NCBI RefSeq assembly: GCF_049243985.1
Contig: NC_135371.1
Coordinates: forward strand, 2,071,501-2,135,500
Direction of reading: 5' to 3'
Length of the DNA: 64,000 nucleotides
From: Paroedura picta
Taxonomy: Eukaryota > Chordata > Lepidosauria > Squamata > Gekkonidae
Of this stretch, positions 14,685-26,379 are shown piece after piece (position 1 is the first letter of the stretch; the number at the start of each line of letters is the position of its first letter). The notes beneath the pieces were generated by a model. It saw only the letters and a list, made by a program, of their open reading frames with translations, made no database searches and was not told the DNA's origin. A program made the translations under genes and the position numbers.

Positions 14685-14935
14685 CATAGAATCATAGAGT
14701 GGGAAGGGGCCATAGAGGCCATCTAGTCCAACCCCCTGCTCAACGCAGGATTAGCCCAAAGCATCCTAAAGCGTCCAAGAAAAGTGTGTATCCAACCTTT
14801 GCTTGAAGACTGCCAGTGAGGGGGCGCTCACCACCTCCTTAGGCAGCCTATTCCACTGCTGAACGACTCTGACTGTGAAATTTTTTTTCTGATATCTAGC
14901 CTAAAGATTTTTGTTTAATGTCATTCCTTGCTACA
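14685..14935 (-). repeat. CR1-like LINE 3' end
   Basis: On the + strand it reads 'catagaatcatagagtggg', 'ggccatctagtccaaccc', and on to 'cctattccactgctgaacg'. This is the reverse of a CR1-type 3' end with its ATTCTATG tail. Confidence 0.7.
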
Positions 14936-15755
14936 TAATTGGGAATGGGAAGCCACATAGCTCAGCAGTGTAGGCAGAGGACTAAATAGGCAAAGGACTA
15001 GAGCACCAACTGCTTACAGAATAAATAGCTTTATTGCAAATTGAGACAATTTTGTTCAGAGAGAGGGGAAAGGGATAGTCCTAACAGTTTAACTGACCAA
15101 CTGTTCATCTGGAGGCAATCAGGGAGGAACTTGTGCTCAAAGGAGTGGGAGTCTCCAATTGCGCCCAGCAGGAGATTACTTGGAAAAAAAATACCAGGAC
15201 ATTCCTTATCTAAATATGCTAAATACACATCTCCTCTTCTTCATATGTACAGTGCAGTTCTTGCATATTCTAACAAGTAGAACAGGGCATGCTTTGCAGT
15301 ACTCATGTCCCAGTTTTCATCCCTGATGGAGACAGGATCTCAGAGAACTGATCTGGGAAGGAGTCACAGTCTTGGTGCACAATTATAGCGGCTGCTTCTG
15401 ACCTGTGAAGTATTTAATGGCTTGAACTTCCTGCCCTTCAGGGATTGTGCTGCTGTGACTGTTAAAGGTTCACACAGATGTTTATGACCTTTTTTGAGCG
15501 TGCAAACGCCTCTGGAATTCTGACACAGGGTCGTGGGTGCAATGGCTGCCCCAGGAGGCGGAGCCAATGACAAAATGTCAGAGGGGGTGAGACAATGTGT
15601 AACTCTCAGAAAAACTCTGCAGGCTCGCAGGCCGAAACTTTGTTTATCAGAAAGACTTTTTAAAGGAATGTGTTATTTAAAAACATATTGGCACGCAACT
15701 GGTGACCATGGGCAGCAGGATGGGGACCCCTGGCTTTCAGATTGCCAGCCAGCTC
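14936..15755. other. Intergenic, nothing recognised
   Basis: Two 'aataaa..gctttattg' type stretches (15020; compare 17383) suggest relic transposon DNA. No exon supported. Confidence 0.35.
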
Positions 15756-15952
15756 TGGGTTGGGAGATACCTTGGGGGGTGGGGCCTGAGGAGGACAGGG
15801 TTTGGGGAGCAGAGCAACTTCCATGGGGTAAAATGTCATAGAGGTCACTTTCCAAAGGGGATGTTTTCTCTAGGCGAACCCACCACTGTTTTCTGGAGAT
15901 GAGCTGTAATCTCAAGAGATCCCCAGCCACTGCCTGGAGGTTGGCAGCCCTA
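15756..15952 (-). repeat. Family-3 interspersed repeat
   Basis: 'agctctgggttgggagatac' at the left and 'ctggaggttggcagcc' at the right: the reverse orientation of the family-3 consensus. Confidence 0.5.
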
Positions 15953-16137
15953 TGTGGTTTGCAAGATCAGCAAACAGGATGAAGCAGGTTTCACTCGTAA
16001 ACTCCACAATGAATTTCTCCACCGGCCTGGAACCTCTCCCCGTGTTTCCTACCTACCTACATTTGCAGACAAGGGGTGGTAGAGTGATCCGTGACGGCAC
16101 GGGTTCTAGCCAAGCAGCCCCCTGCAAATAAGGCTAT

Positions 16138-16355
16138 CAACGCCATACTGGAAATACCTGGAGATTTGGGGGGGGGAAGGGTTTTTTGACCCTCAGGTGG
16201 GCAGGGTTGGAAGAGGGGAGGGGCCTCACTGGTATATAATACCATAGGGTCCGCTGTCCAAAAATGCCTTTTTCTCCAGGGGAATTGATCTCATCACCTG
16301 GGGATCAGTTGTAATCCGGGGAGGTCTCCAGGCCCCAACTAAAGGGTGGTAACCC
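16138..16355 (-). repeat. Family-3 interspersed repeat
   Basis: 'aaatacctggagatttgg' to 'gaggtctccaggccccaac', reverse orientation. Confidence 0.5.
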
Positions 16356-17800
16356 TCCCTGCAAAGTCTGTTCTGCCTCAAACTGCTTGGCTCAGTTCCC
16401 TCTCGATAACATGGAAGGCGGAGCCACGGCTGGTGTTTCCAGGCACGGCTGGACTCTTCCCAAAGCCAACCACGACTGCCGTGATGACCGTTGGGGGCTT
16501 TTACATAACCGCTCCGAACTGGACGTTCTTTGTTGTTGGCCATATTTCAAGGCAAGCAGTATGGGGCTGCGGGGTTCACACAGCAATCTCTCCCGTTAGA
16601 TTTTGAACACAAAAACAAGGAAAAAGAATATGAGATACACGAGAAAGAAGAGCATAAGAGGCTTCCGATTGCATCTATGGCGGATATAAATCAAGTCATT
16701 GATTGGTGACGCTATGGCAGCACGGAAGAAATGAAAGCCACAAGGAAAGAGGTGGTCACTTCTCTGAGAATGCTTACTGAGTCTTCGTTGGGGTAAGGGT
16801 GCCAACCTCCAGGTGGGACCTAGAGATGATTGCCCTCCAGTTGCAAGAGTTGCCCTCCAACTGCAGCAATTGCCCTGTCTGGAGCTGGCAAATCCTATTT
16901 ATATGCTCAGACTGGAGAGGGGGGGGTGTACTGGATCCCGGGGAGGACGGGGGGTCTCAGGAGGGTGCAGCTCCAAGCAGCCCCTTTCGCCAGAGGAATT
17001 GATCTCTGCAGCGGAGAGATGAGCTGTCATGGCAGAGGCTCTGGAGGCATCTCTGGCTCATTGTACGAATTTCGTCTCCCAAAGTTTCCTTCCGTATTGG
17101 CTGCTCATTTTGCCAGAGTCAAACGGAACGCTGACTGTAGATTTCACGTACTTTGTGTGTCTTCTTTTTGGCTGGGCTGTCGGTGTAAATAAAGAGGTGG
17201 TCCAAAAGTGGGCTGGCGGCCTAGAAGCAGGGCTGTTTTCCTTCCGGTTTCTTGCTCTCCGTTGGGACCTGTCCAGCAGAGCTGTTTGGGGGATCATCGC
17301 CACTGTTCTTACACTGACGGGAGATTCATCTTACACACATGTGCTGGCAGAGTTTAAATATGCACTGGCTGCTTAAAGAATAAAACGGCTTTATTGGGAA
17401 GATAAAACAACTTAATGAAGAAGAGAGGAGAGATATCAGGAAAGCTTGATATCAGGAAAATGGCCTGAATTTTTAAAATCCTAAATCTAGGATTAACACC
17501 AGGATGCTGAGGACATGCCTTGGGAGCCCTTAGGCTGTTCAATTTTTTGGATTTTGCGCAGTAAAATCCAGTTGCCAATGCATCAAAAGTGCTTTATTTA
17601 GTGTGGGTGGAAGTGCTTGAATTCAGCTGACTAACCCAGGGATGCTGGTGGTATTGTGGTCAGACTAGATCGGCCGTTCTGGATCAGGGTTTTGTGAAAC
17701 CCAGGGGCTTCTTGACCGCCCTGGAAGGGTTTCCAAAATGGGTGGGAATTAATTGTTTTAAAAATGTGTTAAAACATTTAGTTGAGTGATATGACCATAA
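16356..17800. other. Intergenic with repeat fragments
   Basis: 16490-16605 resembles part of the 'ctatagcactcaa' family (compare 38370-38460), and 16797-17025 is a family-3-like piece. No gene seen. Confidence 0.35.
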
Positions 17801-17804
17801 ATGG

Positions 17805-17905
17805 ACTCTCGGGAATGGTAGAGGACAGGAAGGCCTGGAGGATCATTGTCCATGGGGTCGCGATGGGTCGGACATGACTTTGCACCTAACAATAACAACA
17901 AGACC
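17805..17905 (+). repeat. BovB (RTE) LINE 3' terminus
   Basis: Contains 'ggaggatcattgtccatggg', 'gtcgcgatgggtcggacatg' and a 'caataacaacaa' terminus. This matches the terminus of the BovB fragment at 63379-63640 in the opposite orientation. Confidence 0.8.
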
Positions 17906-18059
17906 GTATATGCTCATGTTGACACACCCGCCCCTCCCAGAATAGCCAATGACAGACCTGGAGGGGGAGGAAAAGGGAGGGGCCCTGGGTGGGCATATCC
18001 ACAGCTCTGCTTCCCACCATATTCTGCAAAATTGTGCCACTTCTGGGGTTCCTCTAGAG

Positions 18060-18195
18060 CAGGGGTAGTCAAACTGCGGCCCTCCAGATGTCCATGGACT
18101 ACAATTCCCAGAAGCCCCTGCCAGCATTCGCTGGCAAGGGCTTCTGGGAATTGTAGTCCATGGACATCTGGAGGGCCGCAGTTTGATTACCCCTG
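18060..18195. mobile_element. hAT-like palindromic MITE, copy 1
   Basis: Near-perfect palindrome starting CAGGGGTAGTCAAACTG with the reciprocal end. Flanks 'ctctagag' and 'ttctaaag' match at 6 of 8 bases. Non-autonomous; no coding capacity. Confidence 0.85.
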
Positions 18196-18742
18196 TTCTA
18201 AAGTCTGAAGAATGTTTCAGGGGTTTCTCAATGGTGAAAAGGTTGAGAGAGGGTAGAATAAATTGGGCCTGGATCCCCATTTTGCCATGGATCCTCGTAC
18301 TGTGGCCTTTGGCTAGTTGCGACTTCTTGGCCTGACCTACCTTGCAGGGTGCTTGGGGTGAGGGTAAAACGGAGGGAAAGCTCCTCCCCTGCCTCAGAGT
18401 GTGCTCATCTTTAAGGTGCTCCAGGACTTGGACGGCCAGCTGTGGGCCGGGAAGTGCCTGGAGCCTTTGGGGGTGGCCTCCTGGGCAAGAGTTGGGGCAG
18501 GGAAGGGACCTGAGTGGAGTGACATGATCGGGAGCGCACCCTGGCAAGCATCCGTTTTCTCCAGGGAAACTGACCACTTTAGTCTGGAGAGGAGTGCTAA
18601 TAGCGGGGGATCCCTCGGAAGGACTAGGACATCTCTAATCAGAATTAAGGCTCTGCCTGTCCCTCCCTCTGGGCAGGCAAAGCTGGTCCCTAGAGAATGC
18701 CATGGCAGCCTGACCACCAGCCGGAGAGAGGGGAGCAGAGCT
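18196..18742. other. Intergenic, nothing recognised
   Basis: No exon or RNA supported. Confidence 0.35.
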
Positions 18743-18940
18743 GCCAGATCTAGGTTGGGAAATTTTTGAAGATTTGGGGGTGAAGCCTGGGAGGACACGG
18801 GCACCAGTGGGGAACAATGCCACAGAGTCTGTCCCCCCCAGGAACAGCCCCTTTCTCCAGGGGAGCTGCAGCCTGGAGAGGAGTTGTGACTCTGGGGGAT
18901 CCCCAGGTCTCCCCTGGAGGCTGGCATCCCTCTGACCCTT
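18743..18940 (-). repeat. Family-3 interspersed repeat
   Basis: 'agatctaggttgggaaattt' to 'ctggaggctggcatccc', reverse orientation, with the 'gggggtgaagcctgggagg' middle typical of the family. Confidence 0.6.
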
Positions 18941-19109
18941 GCTCCTGTAACTGCTACAGATAGACTAACACAGCTCCCCATCTTGATCTATCTGCAGGCA
19001 TTGATTTAACATCTATGCTGAAAGAAACCGTCCAACAATATATGTCCAAAAAAATAGACTCAATACGGAGAGAGCTGGCCACTGAATTTCGACCGATAGG
19101 GCAAGAAAT

Positions 19110-19203
19110 CCTGCTTTAGGATGCTTAGGGCTGATCCTGCGTTGAGCAGGGGGTTGGACTAGATGGCCTCTATGGCCCCTTCCAACTCTATGATTCTATG
19201 AAA
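19110..19203 (+). repeat. CR1-like LINE 3' end
   Basis: 'ctgatcctgcgttgagcagg', 'ggttggactagatggcc' and 'caactctatgattctatga' tail. Confidence 0.72.
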
Positions 19204-20730
19204 TAGAACTTCTTCCATGAAATGTGTTTTTTGAAACCCCAAATAGTTTAATATCACCACTTCTTGTGCTTATTGGGTCATCTTGTTCTTGTTTTGTGAG
19301 CCAACTCCATCAGGTTTGTGGAGAGACCATTTGCTAAATAAATGAAATGTTCAGTGACAAGAAGACACAAGTTCTGATGTTCGTAGAAGGAATTGAACTT
19401 TCAGTAGTTAAAACTATAAATTTCCATTGTGGATGGAATTCCTAGAGCGGGCAAAAGGGAAGTGGTCAGAGCTGATCCAGGATGTAAACAGTGGAAACCC
19501 CTCTTCCTGTTCTGCCTTCTTTCCCCCTCCTGCCGAAAACTGGATTTTATTTTTATTTGGGTCTGTGTTTTTGGACCCTTCTTTACCCTGCAGTTAGTAG
19601 ACAGAGTTTCGTATCAGGGCTGCAAAGGGAGAATCCTGATTCTGGGACATTGGGTGAGTTAAAAGGAGGAGGAGAAATTGGGTAAAGGAGAAAGTTTGCA
19701 ACAATACAAAACTCAGACTAAAAAATCAACAGGGCTGGGCCCTCAGGCAGAATTGGCTAGCCTCCCTGCACACAGAAAGGGAGTGTGTCAGGGAGGGAGG
19801 TCCTAACCCTGACATGCTGATTGTCTAGGTGCGCAGGTATTTTGTTTTACAGGGTCAAGGAGGGAGGGGAGTGGCACCTGGGGATCTGCTGCTATAATAC
19901 ATTATCTCCAGGCAATGACCATCAATTTCCCTGGAGAAAACTGCTGCTCCAGATGGAGGGAACTGTGTGGTATTAAACCTTGCGACGTCTCTCCTCTCCC
20001 CGAATCCTCACCCAGCGTGGGTTTTGCCCCCACCAAATCTCCAGGTATTTCCCAACCTAGAGCTGGAAGCTCAGCTCTGAAGTTCGGACAGAGGCGGTCA
20101 ACCCATGTCAGGGCCGGGCCAATTTAGAACATTTTTAAAAGCTCACAGTAGTTCGTCTCCAGACAACAGCGATTGGTTCCCCGTGAGAAAACAGTGACTT
20201 CAGAGGGCAACCGCTGGGGCAGAGTTATGGGGTGGAGGAGCCAGGTGTTCCCATTGATGCAAGTTGGGAAAAGTGAGGCCTTTGGTTTCAAGCTGCCTTC
20301 ACACTGATTCCGTTGTATGGATTGGTTGCTAATGGGTTTTTCCTCTCATTTCAGACAGACGTGTTTCAGTAACCAGCTGCTCACAGGATTTATTTCACCT
20401 GTTCATATAAACCTCCTTATGAAACGGCTTTCTTACATTTTCTCCCTCTTCCTTCCACTTCTTTCTTTCTTTTATTTTATTTACAGTGTTTATTCACCAC
20501 CTTTCACAGTGTAGCGAGCCTGGGATGGTTTACAATAAGTCGATAAAAACAAAAATCAATACATAAGACAGTAACAATGCTCCTGAGCCACTGCTGCTTC
20601 CTCCCCCCTGCCCTTTTTGGTCACGTGATCTTCTGTAGACCTTTTGGGAATCGTCTCATTTGAGTGCTGAGGTGCTAAATCCAAGCAGCGCATAATTGCT
20701 ACAGTGGCACCAGTGAGATGCTCTGACTCC
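19204..20730. other. Intergenic with one family-3 fragment
   Basis: 19860-20080 resembles family 3. No exon was recognised in the remainder. Confidence 0.35.
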
Positions 20731-20940
20731 ACTAAGCTTGGCTGCCTCTAATCTGGAGGGTTTGATTTCCCGCTCCTCCACATGCAGCCATCTGGGTGAC
20801 CTTGGGTCAGTCCCAGTTCTCGCAGAGCTCTCTCGGCTTCACCTCCTTCACAGGGTGTCTGTTGTGGGGAGAGGATTGTAAGCTGCTTTGAGACTCCTTC
20901 ATGCTGTGGAAAGCAGCGTACAGAAATCCAGCTCTTCTCT
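20731..20940 (+). repeat. SINE family 1, diverged
   Basis: 'ggctgcctctaatctggagg' head remnant, 'ctccacatgcagccatctgg' body, 'aaatccagctcttctcttct' tail. Confidence 0.6.
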
Positions 20941-21200
20941 TCTATATTGATTTAGCTCTATAGTGCTCAACTTGGAATATTCCCCCAAAAAGTCTGCAGA
21001 AGGTTTCGCTATGAAAAAGTGTGTCTGTGTGTGTGTGTGGAGGGGGGGGGGAAGCAGCACTGTTTGGAATGACCATAATGCTTCAGAGTCGACTCATTAA
21101 CATAATTAATTTCACCATAAGAATCACTTGTGCCTGCATCAGTTTTCTCGAAATTGGGTCAACCACAAATGACAACCAGTTGAGAATGGTAATGTGAACA
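20941..21200. repeat. Unclassified 'ctatagtgctcaa' repeat
   Basis: Related to 6230-6660 and 23180-23460; contains a short (tg)n run followed by poly-G. Confidence 0.45.
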
Positions 21201-21452
21201 TTTTCACCATCTTAAGCGCACATATTTTGCTGACAGACATGAGAAGGGTACCGTTAACATCTTCTGAGGGTCAGTGTTGAAACAGACACCAGACATGTTC
21301 AAGCCGTAGGTGCTTGGAGTGGGGAGAACTGCTAAAACAGATGATCAAAAACTGCACAGTCAAGATCTCCAGGAAACCTCTTCTGGCAAAGATAGCTTCC
21401 CACGTTCACGTCTTGCTAACGCTTGCTCTTTTCCCCTGTCTCTTTCCGCCAG

Positions 21453-22292
21453 AGAGAAGGACTGCCTCCCCCTCCTCCAAATTCCACAATCTCCTCTGTA
21501 TCTTCCTCTTGCATCGAAGGGGAGACCGTGAGGGGCTGCAAAGGTATTGCTGGCTTGAAAATGGAGGAGCCACTGGGCCTCAAAACGGTGGACATGCTGG
21601 ACGGACCAGGCCAAACCCCTCATGTCCTCCAATCTGGGAGCCTCAGGGAATTCTCCAGCAGGACACCGGAGCAGCAGAAGGTGAAACAAGAACCCGGGGA
21701 AGGCCTGCTCCAGTGCTGGGAGACTCAGTGGCAGCAGTTCCTGAAGGAAGTGGAGTCTCCTCACTCGGGCAGGGGAATCCCACCACTCCCGGAGGAGAGC
21801 GCGCCCTGGGACGACGCCAAGGCTTTCTTGGCCTCCTTCGAGCAAGTGGCCAAAGCCTGCAGGTGGCCCCAGGGGGAGTGGGTGGCCCGGCTCCTCCCGG
21901 CCCTCAGCGGGCAGGCCGAGTGGGCCTTCGGTGGCTTGGACGGGAGGGACAAGGGGGACTACGCGAAGGTGAAGGCGGCCATCTTGCGAGGGGATGCCCT
22001 CCGCAGGGAGAAACAGCGCCAGCACTTCCGCCGCTTCTGCTACCAGGAAGACGACGGGCCGAGAGGGGCGCACAGCCGGCTCCAGGAGCTCTGCCGCCGG
22101 TGGCTGAAGGTCGAGCGGCACACCAAGGAGCAGATCCTGGAGCTCCTGATCCTGGAGCAGTTCCTCAGCATCCTTCCGGCCAAGGTCCAGAGCTGGGTGA
22201 GGGAAGGCGGGCCGGAGACCTGCTCCCAGGCGGTGGCCCTGGCCGAGGAGTTCCAGCGGAGGGAGAAGCAAGCGGAGACAGGGGAGCCTCAG
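21453..22292 (+). CDS. Gene C extended SCAN exon
   Basis: Acceptor 'ctctttccgccag' at 21452, donor 'gagcctcag|gtgaga' after 22292, phase 0. Coding from 21561 gives 244 residues. Key segments are [20 protein letters not shown], then LLPALSG and [10 protein letters not shown] (capsid-like extension), then [12 protein letters not shown] and [15 protein letters not shown] (SCAN core). Confidence 0.92.
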
Positions 22293-25200
22293 GTGAGAGA
22301 CAAGGGATGCTGCAGTGGGTGGAGGGTTCCCAACCTCCAGGTAGAGTCTGGAGTTCACCTGGAATTACAATTGATCGCCAGACTACAGCTGTGTTTTCAA
22401 ATTCTGCTTTAGTAACTTGGCTATCCTAAATTTTCTTTTTTATTTAAATGTTCATAACCATGGATTTAAAAAAAAAGTCAAACAAAGTATGATATAACCA
22501 CCAAAATGGGTTCCAGATAAATAATATAATTCTAATCCCCATTTTCAATTTTCATCTTATTCAGTGGTATCATTTCAAAAACTTGTGTCTCTCTGTTTTC
22601 AAGTGTTTCATATACTGTGTCCTGACGGCTCAGAAAGTTCAAGGAGGTTTTCTAACAGCTCGCAGGCATTGAAAATCCTGTCAGGAAACAGTATATGAAA
22701 CGAAAACATAGAGACACAGTTTTTTTGAAATAATACCACTGAAGAAGATGAAAATTGAAAATGGGGAATAGAATTATATTATTTATCCAGAACCCATTTT
22801 GGTGGTTATGTTCTATTTTGTTTGACTTTTTTTTTAAATCCAAGAAAGGTTTTTGGTTATGAACATTTAAATAAAAAAGAGAATTTTTGATAGCCAAGTA
22901 CCCAGAGTCTTCTTCTTGGTTTTTGAACTGGTCATCCAACCAGGCTTCTTAGCACTGAATAGATTTTCTCCTGGCATTTCAGCTGATCCGTTTTAGTAAT
23001 TGGCTGCTAGAAGAATTCTTTTACCAATTGATACAAACACACTGTCTACCCCCTCCTTGCGCTTCTGAATCACTGGAGGGTGCTGCTTTAAAATGTTCAC
23101 AGCACTTCCTACAGTCCCACTTTCCCCCTGCACTTTTGCACTGGGCCATCTCCCACGAACATTAGAGAAAAACTTTCCAAGCTGAGTGCAGTAGCACTAA
23201 ATCAATATAGCACATCAGCACAATAATGGCACCATCGAGTAGTAGAGTCAGGGTATCTCAGTAGTGCTGCTATAGCACTCAAGCGCTAGATTGGGCCAGC
23301 GCTATAGCACTCAACTTAGAACATTTTTTTTAAGTCCGAGGAAGATCACATGGGGGGAGATCACAGCACTGTTTGAAATGACCACAGCACTTCAAAGATG
23401 AATCATTAATGGACGGAAATTTGCTGCATACAACCCCCCATCCCTGTATCCCTTTCCTCGAATTCAGGGCCAACAGCGAACCATATCCCATTTAAAACAG
23501 TAATGCAAAAATCTTCTACAGAGATCAGTTTCCCTGGAGAAAAGGATAGACTGTGGGTTCAAGGGGGGGGGGGGTCCTCTATGGCAGGGGTAGCTAATCT
23601 GTGGTCCTCCAGATGTCCATGGACTACAATTCCCATGAGCCTCTGCCAGCAAATGCTGGCAGGGGCTCATGGGAATTGTAGTCCATGGACATCTGGAGGA
23701 CCACAGATTGACTACCCCTACTCTATGGCATCATCCAGCTGGAAACAGGTGGTTAATTTGGTTGGTCAAGGTGGCTGTTCTGAATTCCTCTTGCGAAAAT
23801 GGGGCCTTCGTGGCTGTTTTTCAGGAGCTGGAGGAGGGAGTACAGGGTTTTCCGGACGCAGAGGCGGCTCCCTTGGATCCCGACCCGGGCCAGCCTCACA
23901 GGGAAGCCAAGCAGGAGAGGGATGGCGAGAACAGCCTCTCAGGTAACCAGCCGATGGGCAGCCTGGGGTCTGACTGCAGGATCGATATTTCCTCCTCTGG
24001 GCTGCTTGATGAGGAAAAGGCAGCAAGATAAGAAACAAGCTATCGCCGTCCAACATTCGTTAAGTGCAAACGGCGTTTCATTGCAGCAGCTTCGTATTTA
24101 CAGAAATTTCACGTTATATTAAAATCCAGGTCTGTGAACAGAGTCATTCAGTGATAGTCAGAGGAGCGAGCAGGATTCTTATCCCGAAACGTCCTCCTCC
24201 AGATTTGAAGAAATTACACAGAAAAGAGAAGAAATGCCCCCCTAGTTTCTACCAAAGACATACTGGGAGACAAACTTCCCAGTTATAACTGAGCTGGGGC
24301 GTTCAAGGGAGGGGCCGTGGCTCAGGGGTAGGGCCTCTGCTTGGCTGCCAGAAGGCCCCAGGTTCAATCTACGGCCTCCTTTCTAAATGGACCTTTTCCT
24401 GAGTTAGACTCCTGGCCTCCCTCATCCCTTCAACTGGAGAGATGCTCTGCCCCTGACCTTTGGCCTCCTCCCTAAATGAACCTGCATTGGGCCTTCCTCA
24501 TCCTTCAATTGGAGTTGTTGGGGATCGAACCGGGGCTCTTCTGCATGCCAGCCAGATTCTCTGCCCTTAAGCTATGGCCTCCTGCCTCCAGGGGTAGTCA
24601 AACTGCGGCCCTCCAGATGTCCATGGACTACAATTCCCAGGAGCCCTTGCCAGCATTCGCTGGCGAATGCTGGCAAGGGCTCCTGGGAATTGTAGTCCAT
24701 GGACATCTGGAGGGCCGCAGTTTGACTACCCCTGAGTTAGACCAATGACCTCCCTCATCCTTTCAACTGGAGGTGCCGGGGATTGAACCTGGGACCATCT
24801 GCTTGCCAGGTGGATGCTCTACCACTGAGCCAAGACCCCTTTTTTTTGCTCCTGACTGGCCTCAAGAGTCTTTTCCTTCCTTCTCATTCTGCAGAGTGCA
24901 GCCAAATGAACCATCAACAGGAAAGGCCCGGGCAAGCAGGAGGAGCCTGGGCGTGCCAAAGAAGAGCCCCCAAGAGCAGGTTTCCTGGACCTGAGCCGGG
25001 AACCGTTTCTCAGAAGCAGCCCAGACCGAAAATCCAGCCGGGGAACCGCCCCAGGGACAGACCGGTGGTCTCCGTCTCTTCCCCCCCGAACAAGAAGGCC
25101 CTCGACGGAACCGTGTCGCTCCAGGCGCCAAACTCCAGCGGGGCTTTGGGGGAAGGCCTCAGGCCGAACTCCACCCCTTCCGCCGGCCAGGAGAAGCTCT

Positions 25201-25715
25201 ACAACAGATGTTCCGTCTGTGGCAAGACCTTCAGCCAGAGCTCCCACCTCAGCTTCCACCAGAGGACCCACGACGTGGAGAAGCCCTACAAGTGCGCGCA
25301 GTGCGGGAGCAGCTTCCACTCCCGGCAAGGCCTCATTTATCACCAGCGCAGCCATGCGGGAGAGAAGCCCTACAAGTGCACCTTCTGCGGCAAGACCTTC
25401 AGCCAGAGCTCCCACCTCCTGGTCCACAGGAGGAGCCACACGGGGGAGAAGCCCTTTGAGTGCCTGTCCTGCGGGAAGCGCTTCAGCCGCAACTCGCTCC
25501 TCACCATCCACGAGAGGACCCACACCGGGGAGAAGCCCTACAAGTGCTCCCAGTGCGGCAGCCGCTTCCACTCCGGCTCCGGGCTGGTCAACCACAAGCA
25601 GATCCACGCCGGGGTGAAGCCTTACAAGTGCCTGGCTTGCGGGCGGGATTTCATCCGCAAGGCCCACCTCATTCGGCACCAGAGCGTCCACGGTGACGGC
25701 AAGGCCCGCACTTGA
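21561..25715 (+). CDS. Gene C: extended-SCAN zinc-finger protein
   Basis: Three coding exons: 21561-22292, 23825-23942 and 24895-25715. The phases agree (0, 1) and the length of 1671 nt gives 556 residues. The SCAN exon carries a SUMO-type VKQE at residues 41-44, a capsid-like extension at about 82-148 and the SCAN core at about 151-235. The middle exon is a decayed KRAB-like segment. Six fingers follow. The protein is expected to be nuclear, to dimerise through SCAN and to bind DNA. The start is the ATG at 21561: paralogs D, E and F read ATGAAAATGG here, but gene C has TTGAAAATGG, so the first Met is lost. Introns hold a 490-bp inverted repeat and three MITE or SINE insertions. Confidence 0.85.
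22411..22900. repeat. 490-bp inverted repeat (fold-back element)
   Basis: The arms 22411-22630 and about 22675-22900 are imperfect reverse complements ('cttggctatc' at the left edge, 'gatagccaag' at the right edge; 'cccattttggtggttat' in the right arm). The loop is about 40 bp. It lies in the first coding intron of gene C. AT-rich, non-coding, class unknown. Confidence 0.85.
23180..23460. repeat. Unclassified 'ctatagcactcaa' repeat
   Basis: Contains 'gctatagcactcaagcgct', 'gaagatcacatgg' and 'tttgaaatgaccacagc', which also occur near 6480-6600, 20945-21080 and 38530-38760. Confidence 0.5.
23585..23720. mobile_element. hAT-like palindromic MITE, copy 2
   Basis: Palindrome from CAGGGGTAGCTAATCTG to its reverse. 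Flanked by a perfect 8-bp duplication CTCTATGG (23577-23584 and 23721-23728). It inserted about 100 bp upstream of the gene C middle exon. Confidence 0.93.
23825..23942 (+). CDS. Gene C KRAB-like degenerate exon
   Basis: A 118-bp exon between 'gtttttcag' and 'ctctcag|gtaacc', phases 0 and 1 as for true KRAB exons. It reads ELEEGVQGF..., then [20 protein letters not shown]. Position, phase, length and the LDPxxGQ segment suggest descent from a KRAB A box, but EEW and MLE are absent. Homologous exons are at 34195, 41553 and 48672. Confidence 0.8.
24305..24475 (+). repeat. tRNA-derived SINE (family 4)
   Basis: 'gccgtggctcaggggtaggg' (A-box-like), 'aggccccaggttcaatc' (B-box-like) and a '(ctt)caactggag' tail. 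A related copy is in reverse at 24735-24840. No complete tRNA fold was identified, so this is not called as a tRNA gene. Confidence 0.6.
24589..24734. mobile_element. hAT-like palindromic MITE, copy 3
   Basis: Starts CAGGGGTAGTCAAACTG and ends with its reverse. It lies between family-4 SINE pieces. I find no matching 8-bp flanks, so one side has probably changed. Confidence 0.8.
24735..24840 (-). repeat. tRNA-derived SINE (family 4)
   Basis: On the - strand: 'ttggctcagtggtagagc' (A box) and 'cccaggttcaatccccgg' (B box), the best-preserved tRNA-like head in the window. The body then leads into 'ccagttgaaaggatgaggg', typical of a SINE rather than a functional tRNA. Confidence 0.65.
24895..25715 (+). 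CDS. Gene C zinc-finger exon
   Basis: Acceptor 'ctcattctgcag' at 24894; phase 1 entry. A basic, Ser/Pro-rich linker of about 100 residues leads to six complete fingers (first [21 protein letters not shown], last [21 protein letters not shown]), then TGA. Fingers 2 and 5 have [11 protein letters not shown] and [11 protein letters not shown], which resemble each other more than the rest and suggest an old internal duplication. Confidence 0.93.
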
Positions 25716-26225
25716 GAAGAAGAAGGAGATTTGGGCTTTTTACCCCCCCTTTTCACTGCCTGAGGGAGTCTCAAAACGGCTCACAATCCACCTCCCTTTC
25801 CTCTCCCCACAACAGACCCCTTGTGAGGCAGGTGGGGCTGAGAGAGCTCTGAGAGAAATGTGACCAGCCCCAGGTCAGCCTGTGGGCTTTATGTGACACA
25901 AAGCAATGTACGATTGCCTTCCCTTACTCTCCTCACAGCAGACACCCTGTGAGGTAGGTGGGGCTGAGAGAGCTCTGATAGAACTGCAACAGGCCCAAGG
26001 TCAGCCTGTGGGCCTCATGTGTCTAAAAGTGGTTTACAATCACCTTCCCTTCTTCTCCCCACAAGAGGCCCTTTGTGAGGTACATGGGGCTCAAAGAGCT
26101 CTGAGAGAACTGGGACTGGCCCAAGGTTGCCCAGCTAGTTGCATGCAGAGGAGGTGTGGGGAATCAAACTCTGTTCTCCAGATTAGAGGCTGTAGCTCTT
26201 TAACCATGACACCAAACTGACCCTC
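25716..26225 (-). repeat. SINE family 1 with repeated body
   Basis: (gaa)n tail at the left, tRNA-like head at the right ('gctctttaaccatgacacc'). The body segment around 'ccccacaacagaccccttgtg' is repeated about three times with a 110-130-bp period, making the copy about 500 bp. Confidence 0.65.
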
Positions 26226-26379
26226 GGGAGGGGCCTGCTCTGAAGGAAATAAATAGTGATTTGGAGGAGGCAGTAAGTCTCGCCCCTCTGCTGAAGAGGC
26301 CTTGGCTTTTCCACGCCAAGATGCTTATCTCCTTCCAAGGCCCAGAGATTCGCAGCTACCCGGAGACTGGGGCTTAGGG

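Noticed and set aside
21360-22358. A 332-codon open frame on the - strand over the gene C SCAN exon
   Set aside because: Shadow of GC-rich SCAN codons. The + strand has a recognised domain, start and donor; the - strand protein has no recognisable domain.
24735-24840. A tRNA-like sequence with good A and B boxes
   Set aside because: The sequence after the B box is the SINE body shared with 24305-24475 and 45395-45500, and I could not fold a complete cloverleaf. Called as a SINE, not a tRNA gene.
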